From Ascidiaceihabitans donghaensis (GTDB lineage Bacteria > Pseudomonadota > Alphaproteobacteria > Rhodobacterales > Rhodobacteraceae), in assembly GCF_900302465.1 (NCBI RefSeq), contig NZ_OMOR01000003.1, positions 1 through 64,000 on the forward strand: a stretch of DNA of 64,000 nucleotides, read 5' to 3'. Of this stretch, positions 31,234 to 40,582 are shown piece after piece; within the stretch, counting starts at the first letter, position 1; each line of letters starts with the position of its first letter. The notes beneath the pieces are model-generated. The model saw only the letters and a list, made by a program, of their open reading frames with translations. It was not told the DNA's origin and made no database searches. Position numbers and translations under genes: made by a program.

Positions 31234-34200
31234 GTGTCTGACGTGACCGTATCGCACCATGCGAAACCAGGATTAATACATCCGGGCCAAGGGCTCCGCT
31301 TTGCGTTAGCGGTGTTGATCGTTGTTGTGTTGGCCTATCTTTTCTGGACTGGATCGCGTTATCCCGCATTGGATGAAAAGGCGATGATGTCAGGGGCTAT
31401 CCAGCTCGAAGACCCGCTGGGATTTGAGGCGTGGTTCACCCTGACCCCCGACATGACCCTGTTCGAGCGGGTCTTTTTCAGCACCCTCAACTGGATCAAC
31501 ACCAACAAAAAAGGCATGAGCTTTGGCATCCTGTTTGCCGCAGCCTTCCTGACAGTGGTGCCGTTTCTGACAACCCGGTCATTTCGCAACAGCTTTGCCA
31601 ATGCAGCCCTTGGACTGGTGATCGGCACCCCTCTTGGCGTTTGTGTCAACTGCGCAGCCCCGATTGCACGCGGCATGTATTCCGCAGGGTTGCGGGCTGA
31701 AACGACACTGGCCGCAATGATCGCATCGCCCACATTGAACATCGTTGTGTTAACGATGCTGTTTTCCCTGTTGCCGTTCTATATGGCCGTGACCAAAATC
31801 GCCCTAAGCCTATTTGTCATCCTGATCGCCGTGCCATTGATCTGCCGTATATTGCCACAGATTGAATTGCCCGCGGACGAAGTCATCTGCCCCCTTCCGG
31901 CACCTTTGCAGGCAGGGGCACAAACTGGGGTACGTCCGCGCCCAGACACGCTTTGGACGGCCTTTGTGGCAGTTGCCAAAAGCTATGTTTCGAACCTTTG
32001 GTACATTGCCAGAATGACAGTGCCCTTGATGGTGCTGGCGGGTTTCTTGGGGGCGCTGACCGCCACCCTTTTGCCCCCCTCCCTGATCACCGGCATCGGG
32101 TTTTCTGTAATAGTGCTGGTTCTGGTCGCTGGTGTCGGGCTATTCTTGCCCGCCCCCATCGCCTTTGACGTGGTCCTGTGTGGCGTCTTGATCAGCGCAG
32201 GACTGGCCCATGGATATGTGATGGCCTTGCTGTTCACGCTTGGCACGTTTTCAATCTATTCGTTTTTTATCGTGCGGCAGTCTGTCGGTCTGAAGGCTGC
32301 GACCTATTTGTCAGGCGTCGTCTGTGCCTTGGGTATTGCGGCGGGGGCGGGGGCGCAGGGGTATTACAATTGGCAATCCCAGCGCGCCCTGGATCTTTTG
32401 CTGCAAGGCAACGCACAGCCTGAGCCGGTATTTTGGGGCGCACATGCCAGCGAAGCGTACCCTTGGACCGCATCTGATGATATTACCGTGACCGCGCAGC
32501 CACTGGCCCCTGTGTCCGCCCCGGCCACCACGCCGTTCACCCGCGCAGAAGCGCGTACAATAGGCATTCACAAGCCTTTGGAATTTTCCATGCGCGATAT
32601 GTGGCCACCCTTTTGGGAAGGGCGCAGTGTGGCATCGGGTGATTTCGACCGCGACGGCGATTTGGATCTGGTGATCGCCTCGACCCAAGCGGGGGTGTAT
32701 CTGTCTACGAACACAGGCGACGGGCAGTTTGCACCTGTTGATCTGGGTGAATTCACGGCTTTGCGGGACATGCTTATTTTTAACGCTGTTTTGGTGGATA
32801 TCGACAATGACGGCTGGCTTGATTTGTTTCTGGCAACCTATTTGACGGGCAATTTCATCGTACCAAACACACAAGGGCGGTTCGATTTTGCGGCGATGCG
32901 CCCCGTGAAAAACCGTGACGATGCAGTGATGACAATGGCCCTTAGCTTTGCTGATGTGGACCGCGACGGTGATTTGGACGCGGCCTTGGGCAATTGGGCG
33001 GCTGGTTGGTATCGTCGCATCCCCGGCGAGGAATCCCGCAACCGCGTGATCTGGAACAACGGCGCACTGTCTGGCGACGCCTTCACCGATTTGCCCGGCA
33101 TCCCCGGCGAAACACTCAGCATTCTGTTCACAGATTTTGACGCCAACGGCACAGCGGACCTGATCGTGGGCAACGATTTTGAAATCCCCGATTATTTCTA
33201 CAAAGGCGACGGGGCGGGCGCGTTGGATATGGTTGTGGCAGACGACGCCTTGATCCCGCACACCACCGACACCACTATGGCCGTAAAAACCGCCGACCTG
33301 ATGAACAACGGCCATCCCGACATTTATCTTGCACAGATTGCAGGACGATCTTCGGGAGTGTCCGAAACGCTGAAAATGCAGCCTTTGGCGCAGTATTGCG
33401 ACGGCGTCGACCATGCCGAAGACAAAGCCAAATGTCTTGAAAACATGGCCATCAAAGGCTGGTACAAATCGGGCAACAACTTTGACCCGACATATGCTGC
33501 GCGTTGCCAGACGCTGTCAGGCGTCAACAAAGACCAATGCCGCGCGATGCTGGTCAAGGACCTCGCCATCCAAAAACGTGACCCTAATGTGTGCAAGCTG
33601 ATCCCTGTGGGCCAACCCGTGGCGCAAGCCTATTGTGCGCTGCATTTCAAACCCTCCCGCACGCCAACGGCTTTGGAAATTGCGCTGACGCATTTGCAAA
33701 TCCGGCGATCCAACGTGCTTTTAACGTGGCAAGGCTCCGCGTTCGAGGATCAGGCCGAACCGCGCGGACTGGATGTCGGCGGCTGGAGCTGGGACACCAA
33801 GATTGCCGATTTTGATCATGACGGATGGCAAGACGTCTATATCGTGAACGGCACATGGGTCCCCAACGAGGTGTCCCCCTCAAACCTGTTTTTCCACAAC
33901 ACGGGTGGCACATTTGTCGAAGCATCAGGGCCGTTTGGGCTGGAAGATTACATGATGACCGCAGCCGCCACACGCTTTGACATGGACAATGATGGAGATC
34001 TGGACATGATCACCCATACGGTAAACGGCCCCATCACAGTTTTCACCAACAACACACAGACACGTGGCATTGTTTTTGATCTACAGGATTTGCAAGGCAA
34101 TCGCGACGGTATCGGAGCCGTGGTGAAACTACATGACGCAAGCGGGCGCATTCAACGCCGCGAGGTTCAGTTGGGCGGTGGTTTTATGTCCTTCGACGCG

Positions 34201-34341
34201 CCCCGCGTTCACTTTGGGTTGGGGGATGAAACCCATGCCACGAAGGTCGATGTGCATTGGGCCACTGGCGAGGCCAGCACGATCGAAGGGCGATTGGAGA
34301 TCGGTCAAAAATACACCATCACACGCCACCCGGCACAATAA
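31234..34341 (+). CDS. Permease (YraQ/ArsP-like) fused to FG-GAP propeller and ASPIC/UnbV domain
   Basis: A 1035-residue membrane protein. Residues 20-375 hold about nine membrane helices in the pattern of the YraQ/ArsP permease group, including GTPLGVCVNCAAPIARG with Cys137 and Cys140 and a second conserved loop MIASPTLNIVVL. From about 460 on it is extracytoplasmic: at least seven FG-GAP/VCBS calcium-binding loops of the form DxDxDGxxD (DFDRDGDLDLV, DIDNDGWLDLF, DVDRDGDLDAA, DFDANGTADLI, DFDHDGWQDVY, DMDNDGDLDMI). One blade is interrupted by a Cys-containing helical insert (about 700-800). The last 90 residues match an ASPIC/UnbV domain (GIGAVVKLH, ATKVDVHWATG). GTG start with GAGGG ribosome-binding site. 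The frame is continuous, so the fusion is not a sequencing artefact by eye. The transported substrate is unknown. Confidence 0.85.
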   Translation: MSDVTVSHHAKPGLIHPGQGLRFALAVLIVVVLAYLFWTGSRYPALDEKAMMSGAIQLEDPLGFEAWFTLTPDMTLFERVFFSTLNWINTNKKGMSFGILFAAAFLTVVPFLTTRSFRNSFANAALGLVIGTPLGVCVNCAAPIARGMYSAGLRAETTLAAMIASPTLNIVVLTMLFSLLPFYMAVTKIALSLFVILIAVPLICRILPQIELPADEVICPLPAPLQAGAQTGVRPRPDTLWTAFVAVAKSYVSNLWYIARMTVPLMVLAGFLGALTATLLPPSLITGIGFSVIVLVLVAGVGLFLPAPIAFDVVLCGVLISAGLAHGYVMALLFTLGTFSIYSFFIVRQSVGLKAATYLSGVVCALGIAAGAGAQGYYNWQSQRALDLLLQGNAQPEPVFWGAHASEAYPWTASDDITVTAQPLAPVSAPATTPFTRAEARTIGIHKPLEFSMRDMWPPFWEGRSVASGDFDRDGDLDLVIASTQAGVYLSTNTGDGQFAPVDLGEFTALRDMLIFNAVLVDIDNDGWLDLFLATYLTGNFIVPNTQGRFDFAAMRPVKNRDDAVMTMALSFADVDRDGDLDAALGNWAAGWYRRIPGEESRNRVIWNNGALSGDAFTDLPGIPGETLSILFTDFDANGTADLIVGNDFEIPDYFYKGDGAGALDMVVADDALIPHTTDTTMAVKTADLMNNGHPDIYLAQIAGRSSGVSETLKMQPLAQYCDGVDHAEDKAKCLENMAIKGWYKSGNNFDPTYAARCQTLSGVNKDQCRAMLVKDLAIQKRDPNVCKLIPVGQPVAQAYCALHFKPSRTPTALEIALTHLQIRRSNVLLTWQGSAFEDQAEPRGLDVGGWSWDTKIADFDHDGWQDVYIVNGTWVPNEVSPSNLFFHNTGGTFVEASGPFGLEDYMMTAAATRFDMDNDGDLDMITHTVNGPITVFTNNTQTRGIVFDLQDLQGNRDGIGAVVKLHDASGRIQRREVQLGGGFMSFDAPRVHFGLGDETHATKVDVHWATGEASTIEGRLEIGQKYTITRHPAQ

Positions 34342-34365
34342 CATCCGCCACGGCCACGCCACCGT

Positions 34366-34815
34366 TTAGATATCGTCGAATGTGCCCGCTTCATCGCGGA
34401 TCATAAGGCGCAGCGCCTCGTTCAGACTGTCGTGCTGGTCTGCGGTTAATTTGTTCAGGAAATGATCCTGATTGGCCTGCACCAGCGGCCAACAGGTCGC
34501 GACTTTTTGCTTTCCGCGGGCTGTAACCATGATTTGGCGGGCGCGACCGTCCTCATGGTTCAAGCGGCGTTCGATCAGCCCGTCTTTTGTCATAGCCTTA
34601 AGCAACCGCGACATCGCGGGACGTGTAATTCCGATGTTGTCGGCCAATTCCGAAGGCGTGTTCAGATGCTCCATCTCGACGCTGGCCAGCACACACCATT
34701 TCAAACGGGTCAAACCATGTGCCGCCAAATCCGCCCCAAGGCGGCTTTGCATGATACGCGACAAACGGCTGAGTTTGAAACCAAGTCGATTCTGGAGCTG
34801 GTAAGTCATGCGCAT
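34366..34815 (-). CDS. MarR-family transcriptional regulator
   Basis: A 149-residue winged-helix regulator: dimerisation helices (LGFKLSRLSRIMQSRLGADLAAHGLT), the DNA-binding helix pair (NTPSELADNIGITRPAMSRLLKAMTKDGLI) and the wing with the conserved DGRARQIMVTARG. MarR proteins usually repress a divergent gene and release DNA on binding an aromatic ligand. The divergent gene is the reductive dehalogenase 143 bp away, so a halogenated aromatic inducer is a reasonable inference. The start is the first of two ATGs two codons apart, neither with a strong ribosome-binding site; longer frames upstream lack similarity. A short CAAT-TTG-ATTG palindrome at 34900-34910 in the shared promoter might belong to an operator. 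Confidence 0.87.
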   Translation of the reverse strand: MRMTYQLQNRLGFKLSRLSRIMQSRLGADLAAHGLTRLKWCVLASVEMEHLNTPSELADNIGITRPAMSRLLKAMTKDGLIERRLNHEDGRARQIMVTARGKQKVATCWPLVQANQDHFLNKLTADQHDSLNEALRLMIRDEAGTFDDI

Positions 34816-34958
34816 GGGTCCAAATCTGAAAGAGCAGGCAACGTCATGCCAATATGCACAAGATGAGGCGGCGAAAACAGGCAGTTTTGCAGGTACATTC
34901 AATTTGATTGCTTATGATAACTATTTACGTTTGCAATCTTCCTGTTAAACCTGAGGCC

Positions 34959-37900
34959 ATGACATCTCGTTTTTTTTCTGACAAAGACCGTCCGGTCCAT
35001 ATGGGCCCCTATCCCACCGAACGCTTGGCCCGTCGTGCGACGGCACCGGACTTGTCCGCCGTGCCCCCGATTCAACAGCTTCGCTTTGACGCCCCCGACA
35101 ATACATCGTCCATCATCAACGCGATGCGCGAACATCAGGCCATGCTGGACGCCATCCGCGATGGCCTGATCAACGGGGCAATCGCTGAAACGCCCCACGA
35201 CCGCAAGACGCGCGCCAACCACCTGAAGGCATTTGGATATTTCGCAGATGCCGCTGACGTGGGCGTCTGTACATTGCCAACCGATGCGCTGTTGCGCAGG
35301 CCATTCATCAACCTCGACGTCGGTCGCTTGGCCGAGGACCTGAAAACGCGCCAAACCAAAACACTGGCCGCCGGCATCGACATGATAATGGCCGACCTGA
35401 AAGAATCCATCGCAGCAAGCCCAACTGATATTGGGGCACACACCCATGCGCTTGTGTTTTTGTACGAAAACCCGCGCGATCCCCATAAAGACGAAGAAGG
35501 CACCGCATGGATAAAGGACGCGCAAGCGCACCGTGCAGGGTTGTTGGCCGCGGAAACCGCCGTAGTGCTTGCCAATTACCTCCGGCTTTTGGGCTATGAT
35601 GCGCGTGGTCACACGGTTGCTTCATCGGACGTTGATCTGGGGAAGCTTGCGGTTGCAGCGGGGCTGGCGACCGTCGAAAACGGCACTTTGATGCATCCCT
35701 ACATCGGAACGCGGTTCGGGATCGGGGCCGTCACCACCACATTTGAATTGGCTGCGGATCAGCCGTTGGCGCCCCTGTCTGCCCAACCTAAATCGGCCTT
35801 TGGTGCTGCGTGGCGGTTGGGCACCTCCTCAGCCAAAAACGCGATGAACGCCGTGCCATATGCCAAGCGCCGATTTGTAGATGGGGCGCATCCGTTTGAA
35901 AAACTGAAACGTGTCAACACCCCCACCACATACATCGACGAAGACCGTGTGGCGCGTGTGCCCAAACGCACCGATATGTTTGCGCGGGCGCAGTTTGGTG
36001 ACATGGGCAAAAAAATGCAGGATGGGGCGAAAGGCGGACGCTATGTTGCCCAAGCGCCAACCAGCATGGCGCAACGCCGCGCACTTGGGGCCTTTGTGCT
36101 GTTGCAAGACGGGGACGCCGCCGACCGCAAAGTGCCAATGTCACCACAAGACGCAGCCGCACTGGTCAAGGCCACATCCTACTGGTTGGGCGCCGACGCC
36201 GTTGGCATTTCACGTTGCCCCGATTGGGCATGGTACAGCCATGACGCACGGGGCGACGTCATTGATCCGCCCCATGATCAGGCCATCAACATGATCATCG
36301 ATCAGGGCTATGAAACCATGGAAGGCTCCTCTGGTGACGACTGGATCGCCGTGGCCCAATCCATGCGCGCCTATTTGCGCTTTTCGTTGTTGGGCGGTGT
36401 AATCGCCAAGCAAATCCGCAACCTTGGCTATAAGGCAAAGGCCCATACCGTTATGGACGGCGAAGTATTGCAGCCCCCCTTGTTGCTGCTTTCGGGGCTG
36501 GGTGAGGTCAGCCGCATCGGCGAGGTCATTCTGAACCCCTATCTGGGGCCGCGCCTGAAATCGGGCACGATCACCACCGATCTGCCTATGACACATGACA
36601 AACCCATCGACTTTGGGCTGCAAACCTTCTGCGGGTCGTGCAACAAATGTGCGCGCGAATGTCCGTCAGGCGCCATCACGGCAGGCCCCAAACTGATGTT
36701 CAATGGCTATGAGATTTGGAAATCTGACAGCCAGAAATGCGCAACCTACCGCATCACGACCCCCGGTGGGGCCATGTGCGGGCGCTGCATGAAAACCTGC
36801 CCATGGAACTTGGAAGGCATCTTTCGCGATAAACCTGTGCGGTGGGCCGCGATGAACGTGCCACAACTGGCCCCGGCGCTGGCCAAATTGGACGATGTTG
36901 TGGGCAACGGCGGTTTGAACCCTGTGAAAAAGTGGTGGTGGGATCTGGAGATCGAGGAAGACGGCGGCTACCGCCCCACCAAACATCCCGTAAACGCCCG
37001 CACCTTGCAAAAAGATCTGGACCTGAAATACGAGGACCAGACGCTGGCCGTTTACCCTGCGCCTCTGGCCCCCCATCCCTACCCCTATCCGTTTCCGATG
37101 GACCGCGAAGCAGGGATCAAAGCCTACAAAGCGATGATCCCCGCCGACACCTACAAAGCACGACTGGCCCAAGGCGACGAAAGTGCCGTGCATCTGTATC
37201 CGGCGCATGGGGACAGCCCCGTCATTCAAGTTCAAATCACCCGCGCGACAGAAACGGCCCAAGGCATCACCCTTTACGAATTTACGCCGGTAGATGGTGC
37301 TGATTTGCCCCCTTGGGCCGCCGGGGCGCACCTTGATATTGTCGTGGCCCCCGAATTTCTGCGTCAATATTCCATGTCTGGCAATCCTGCGGACCGCTCG
37401 AAATACCAGATAGCTGTGCTGCGAGAGGCCGAGGGCCGCGGCGGATCAAAACTGCTGCACCGCATATTCACGGTTGGCCGAAAGGTTTTTATCTCGCATC
37501 CGGTCAATCACTTTGGACTGGACCCATCCGCGTCAAAATCCATCCTGATGGGGGGTGGCATCGGGATTACGCCAATGATTGCAATGGCACATGAACTGCA
37601 TGCGCAGAGCCGTGATTTTGTGTTGCACTACTCGGGGCGGTCACGGTCAACCATGGCGCTTTTGGATGAGATTGCCCAATTCCCTTGGGCGCAGAACGTG
37701 CACATCCATGTCACCGATGAAGACACCCGCGCCGATTTCGATACGATTTTGAAAGGCTATTCAGAAGGTTGGCACCTTTATACCTGTGGGGCCGAACGTT
37801 ACATGACGGCCGTGCTGGATGCAGCCACGCAGGCGGGTTTTCCTGAAGATGCGCAGCATCTGGAGTATTTCTCGGTGCCTGACCAACCCGATTTTGAAAA

Positions 37901-38168
37901 CCATGCCTTTACACTAAAGCTGGCGAAATCGGGACGTACTCTGGCTGTGCCTGCCGACAAAACAGCCACGGATGTTTTGCAGGACAACGGCATCGCGGTG
38001 GACGTCAAATGCGCTGACGGTATTTGCGGGGTCTGCAAATGCGGCGTTCTGGCCGGCGAGGTGGAGCACCGGGATTTTGTGCTATCTCGTGCGCAGCGCG
38101 CCAACACGATGATCTTGTGCCAAAGTCGGGCCGCAACCAAGGACGGGGTTCTGGAAATCGACCTTTGA
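34959..38168 (+). CDS. rdhA: Self-sufficient reductive dehalogenase (RdhA-flavin reductase-2Fe-2S fusion)
   Basis: A 1069-residue fusion like the respiration-independent enzymes NpRdhA and BhbA. Residues 1-270 are an N-terminal pseudo-repeat of the cobalamin-binding fold (LGYDARGHTV, HPYIGTRFGIGAVTTTFELA), and 380-550 the true corrinoid domain (LGYKAKAHTV, NPYLGPRLKSGTITTDLPM). Two 4Fe-4S motifs follow: Cys558/561/564/568 and Cys594/607/610/614. Residues 745-970 are an FMN/NAD(P)H reductase (RQYSMSGN, MGGGIGITPMI), and the tail a plant-type 2Fe-2S ferredoxin (Cys1018, 1023, 1026, 1054). No Tat signal, so cytosolic; this points to catabolic dehalogenation of halogenated aromatics rather than respiration. 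It needs cobalamin. The ATG was chosen for GAGG just before it; a TTG 17 codons upstream is possible. A MarR regulator is divergent. Confidence 0.95.
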   Translation: MTSRFFSDKDRPVHMGPYPTERLARRATAPDLSAVPPIQQLRFDAPDNTSSIINAMREHQAMLDAIRDGLINGAIAETPHDRKTRANHLKAFGYFADAADVGVCTLPTDALLRRPFINLDVGRLAEDLKTRQTKTLAAGIDMIMADLKESIAASPTDIGAHTHALVFLYENPRDPHKDEEGTAWIKDAQAHRAGLLAAETAVVLANYLRLLGYDARGHTVASSDVDLGKLAVAAGLATVENGTLMHPYIGTRFGIGAVTTTFELAADQPLAPLSAQPKSAFGAAWRLGTSSAKNAMNAVPYAKRRFVDGAHPFEKLKRVNTPTTYIDEDRVARVPKRTDMFARAQFGDMGKKMQDGAKGGRYVAQAPTSMAQRRALGAFVLLQDGDAADRKVPMSPQDAAALVKATSYWLGADAVGISRCPDWAWYSHDARGDVIDPPHDQAINMIIDQGYETMEGSSGDDWIAVAQSMRAYLRFSLLGGVIAKQIRNLGYKAKAHTVMDGEVLQPPLLLLSGLGEVSRIGEVILNPYLGPRLKSGTITTDLPMTHDKPIDFGLQTFCGSCNKCARECPSGAITAGPKLMFNGYEIWKSDSQKCATYRITTPGGAMCGRCMKTCPWNLEGIFRDKPVRWAAMNVPQLAPALAKLDDVVGNGGLNPVKKWWWDLEIEEDGGYRPTKHPVNARTLQKDLDLKYEDQTLAVYPAPLAPHPYPYPFPMDREAGIKAYKAMIPADTYKARLAQGDESAVHLYPAHGDSPVIQVQITRATETAQGITLYEFTPVDGADLPPWAAGAHLDIVVAPEFLRQYSMSGNPADRSKYQIAVLREAEGRGGSKLLHRIFTVGRKVFISHPVNHFGLDPSASKSILMGGGIGITPMIAMAHELHAQSRDFVLHYSGRSRSTMALLDEIAQFPWAQNVHIHVTDEDTRADFDTILKGYSEGWHLYTCGAERYMTAVLDAATQAGFPEDAQHLEYFSVPDQPDFENHAFTLKLAKSGRTLAVPADKTATDVLQDNGIAVDVKCADGICGVCKCGVLAGEVEHRDFVLSRAQRANTMILCQSRAATKDGVLEIDL

Positions 38169-38315
38169 GGCCGAAACAACACCGTTCGACACGTATAAAG
38201 TGCACACAACACCAGCTAATCGACACTGCCCTCTTGACCAGTCCCCCTGTTTTTGTGGACAGTTGCGCACGTTAACATTTCTAAATTCCTGTTTTGATTC
38301 TGGGCCTTGATCACG

Positions 38316-38909
38316 ATGAATGATGTATTGAATGAGGACGACGCAGACAAAACGCGCCCACCCCAAGGGGCGCTTCGGTTTGATACACCACAGGATTTAT
38401 ATGCAGCTCTGCCCCAGATCGCAGAACTGACCCAACAACGCCCGCGCGAGAACGAAGACGCCTTGCACTATCTGGGACGGTTGCGGTCTTCGACCACACC
38501 GGAAGAGGCCGTGACCTACACCGCCTTTGCGGCTTTGCCCCAGATGGCGATTTGGTGGGGCCACGAATGTTTGCGTGTGATGCCCGAAGTGCTGGACCAG
38601 CGCGACCGCGCCTTTATGGAAATGATCGCGGCCTGGATCGCAACGCCGACCAAGGATTTGCGCCACAGCATCATGAAAGAAGCGCTTTGGGCCAACGGGC
38701 GCACCCCTGCAGTGATGTTAGGGCTGGCCGTGGGCTGGTCTGGCGGATCCATCGCGCCCAATGATCCAGCACCCGTGCCGCCCTACCGCGCGCCCCGGTC
38801 CATAAACTCTAGCGTATTGTCCTGTCTGGCCCGCGCCGACCTTACACGCCGCCCCGTGTATCTGGCGCGCTTCATCGACATGGCGGAATCGCTTTATCGG
38901 GTTTACTAA
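38316..38909 (+). CDS. DUF6931-type protein, first gene of the T6SS operon
   Basis: A 197-residue cytosolic protein, helical and rich in Trp/Met in the centre (MAIWWGHECLRVM, IAAWIATPTKDLRHSIMKEAL), with a conserved-looking WSGGSIAP and a final PVYLARFIDMAESLYRVY. I believe it belongs to the DUF6931 family, which recurs in T6SS loci, but I hold this with moderate confidence. No signal peptide or membrane helix. Start ATG chosen over a TTG three codons earlier. It begins 147 bp after the dehalogenase gene, and tagH follows 52 bp later, so it is probably the first gene of the T6SS transcript. Role unknown. Confidence 0.7.
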   Translation: MNDVLNEDDADKTRPPQGALRFDTPQDLYAALPQIAELTQQRPRENEDALHYLGRLRSSTTPEEAVTYTAFAALPQMAIWWGHECLRVMPEVLDQRDRAFMEMIAAWIATPTKDLRHSIMKEALWANGRTPAVMLGLAVGWSGGSIAPNDPAPVPPYRAPRSINSSVLSCLARADLTRRPVYLARFIDMAESLYRVY

Positions 38910-38961
38910 CCTCCACCAGCATTTACATTAAAACGCCCATAGGCGCACACGGCGAGACTTC

Positions 38962-40470
38962 ATGACCCTGACGTTGCAAATCGAAAACTATGACATGCTG
39001 GATGATGGTGGTCCTGCCCAGTTCTCTGTGACAGGACAGGGCGCACAGATCGGGCGTGCGTCGGTGCGCGACTGGACACTGCCCGATCCGACCAAGCATA
39101 TTTCGGGGCACCACTTTAACATTCTGTTTCAGGATGGCGCTTATTTTTTGCAAGACGTGTCCACCAATGGCACTTTTTTGCAGGGCAGTCGCTACCGCCT
39201 TGAACAACCGCACCGTTTGAATTCCGGCGACCGTTTTCAGGTGGGACCGTATTACATCGTGGCCCACATCCAAAGCGCCGCACAAGCAGCTCCACCCGCC
39301 GCGCAAGCCAACACATGGGCCCCCGCCGCCGCCGCGACCCCCGCAGCAAGTGGCGATCCGTGGGACATGGGCGGTCACGCGGCCCCCGTTGATGTGGCCC
39401 CGCAAGCACCCACCGCGCGGCGCGAAGACTTTGCTGATGATTTCATCGCCAACCCCGTGTCTATGCCGCCCGTCACCCCACAGCCTTTGGACGATGACCC
39501 TTTTGCGCTGCCGTCCAGCTTTGATCCAGCGCCTGCGGCCCCGCAGGGTGGTGGCAATATCCAGATGCCTGCCCATCTGACAACGCCCCCCCAAGCGATG
39601 CCGACCCCTGCCCCGATTGCGGCACCGCCGATGCCAACACCCGCGCCGCAGCCTGCGCCACAACCCATACCACAAGCGGCTCCGCAGCCTGTCCCACAAG
39701 CGGCGCCCCAGCCGCCACTTGATGCGCCCATTTACACAAACCCGACGGCCCCACCCGTTGAAATGCCTGTCCCAGGCGCACCTGCCCCCTTAGCCGCTGC
39801 CCCGCGCCCAGATGCCGCCCAAATGGCACGTCCCGACCCGATCCCTGTGCCAGCCGCAGCCCCTGCGATGGGGTCCGGTCAAAACGATGTCGTGCGCGCC
39901 TTTTGTGAAGCTGCAGGCATTTCGCCTGATGCCTACGGCGATGTCGATCCCGTGGAATTGGCCCGCGCCCTTGGGCAAAGCACACGGCATGTGGCAGGTG
40001 AGCTGATGACGTTGTTGCAGGTGCGCGACGCGGCCAAGCAGTTTACGCGTGGCGGCGAACGCACCATGCGGCGCAACTCTGACAACAACCCGCTCAAGTT
40101 CTTGCCCGATGCCGAACAAGCCATCGAAGCCATGTACCTCAAGCACCGTGCGGGGTTTTTGAAAGGGCCCGAAGGCGTGGCCGAAGCCCTGCGGGACGTA
40201 CGGGTTCACCAAACGGCAGTGTTCGCCGCCATCCAGCCTGCGTTGGCCCAGCTTTTGACCGGGCTTTACCCTGAAGAAATCGAAGAAAGCGCAGGCAGCG
40301 GGGGCGGCATGTTGGGCAGCGTGGGCGGCGGCAAACGCACCAAGGCCTGGGAAACCTTTGTAGAGCGGTGGGACCAGAAAACATCACCCCATGAGAACGG
40401 TATGCTTGGCGAATTTTTAGTCCATTTTGCAAAAGCTTACGCAGATGTCGTTGGCAATGAAGGGTCGTAG
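38962..40470 (+). CDS. tagH: T6SS-associated FHA-domain protein TagH (Fha)
   Basis: A 502-residue protein. Residues 20-105 are a forkhead-associated domain with its phosphothreonine-binding residues (IGRAS, KHISGHHFNI, STNGTFL). A long Pro/Ala-rich linker (about residues 110-305, repeats such as APQPAPQP) leads to the C-terminal TagH domain (FCEAAGISPDAYGDVDPVELARALG to the end). Fha proteins bind phosphopeptides made by PpkA and promote T6SS assembly; ppkA and pppA genes are present at the other end of this locus, so the switch is complete here. It is the second gene of the operon, before tssA. Confidence 0.92.
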   Translation: MTLTLQIENYDMLDDGGPAQFSVTGQGAQIGRASVRDWTLPDPTKHISGHHFNILFQDGAYFLQDVSTNGTFLQGSRYRLEQPHRLNSGDRFQVGPYYIVAHIQSAAQAAPPAAQANTWAPAAAATPAASGDPWDMGGHAAPVDVAPQAPTARREDFADDFIANPVSMPPVTPQPLDDDPFALPSSFDPAPAAPQGGGNIQMPAHLTTPPQAMPTPAPIAAPPMPTPAPQPAPQPIPQAAPQPVPQAAPQPPLDAPIYTNPTAPPVEMPVPGAPAPLAAAPRPDAAQMARPDPIPVPAAAPAMGSGQNDVVRAFCEAAGISPDAYGDVDPVELARALGQSTRHVAGELMTLLQVRDAAKQFTRGGERTMRRNSDNNPLKFLPDAEQAIEAMYLKHRAGFLKGPEGVAEALRDVRVHQTAVFAAIQPALAQLLTGLYPEEIEESAGSGGGMLGSVGGGKRTKAWETFVERWDQKTSPHENGMLGEFLVHFAKAYADVVGNEGS

Positions 40471-40582
40471 CTATGTGCACTTGCGCGGCATCAAAGGTAA
40501 GGACATCCGTACTTGACTTTACCCCCCGTCTCCGCTGACTTTAAGACTTTGTTAAACCCGCGTTAAGAGGACCGTATTTTAG

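Noticed and set aside
32311-33414. A 367-codon minus-strand frame inside the permease/FG-GAP fusion gene
   Set aside because: It is antisense to repeated calcium-loop coding sequence, and the translated residues show no fold or signal.
34816-34958. TTGCAG and TATGAT as a promoter for the dehalogenase
   Set aside because: The spacer is 20 bp, too long for a confident sigma70 call, so it is not listed as a feature.
38169-38315. Possible hairpin or promoter before the T6SS operon (GTCC ... GGAC)
   Set aside because: The repeat is four bases only, the loop is long, and no -35/-10 pair of acceptable spacing was found.
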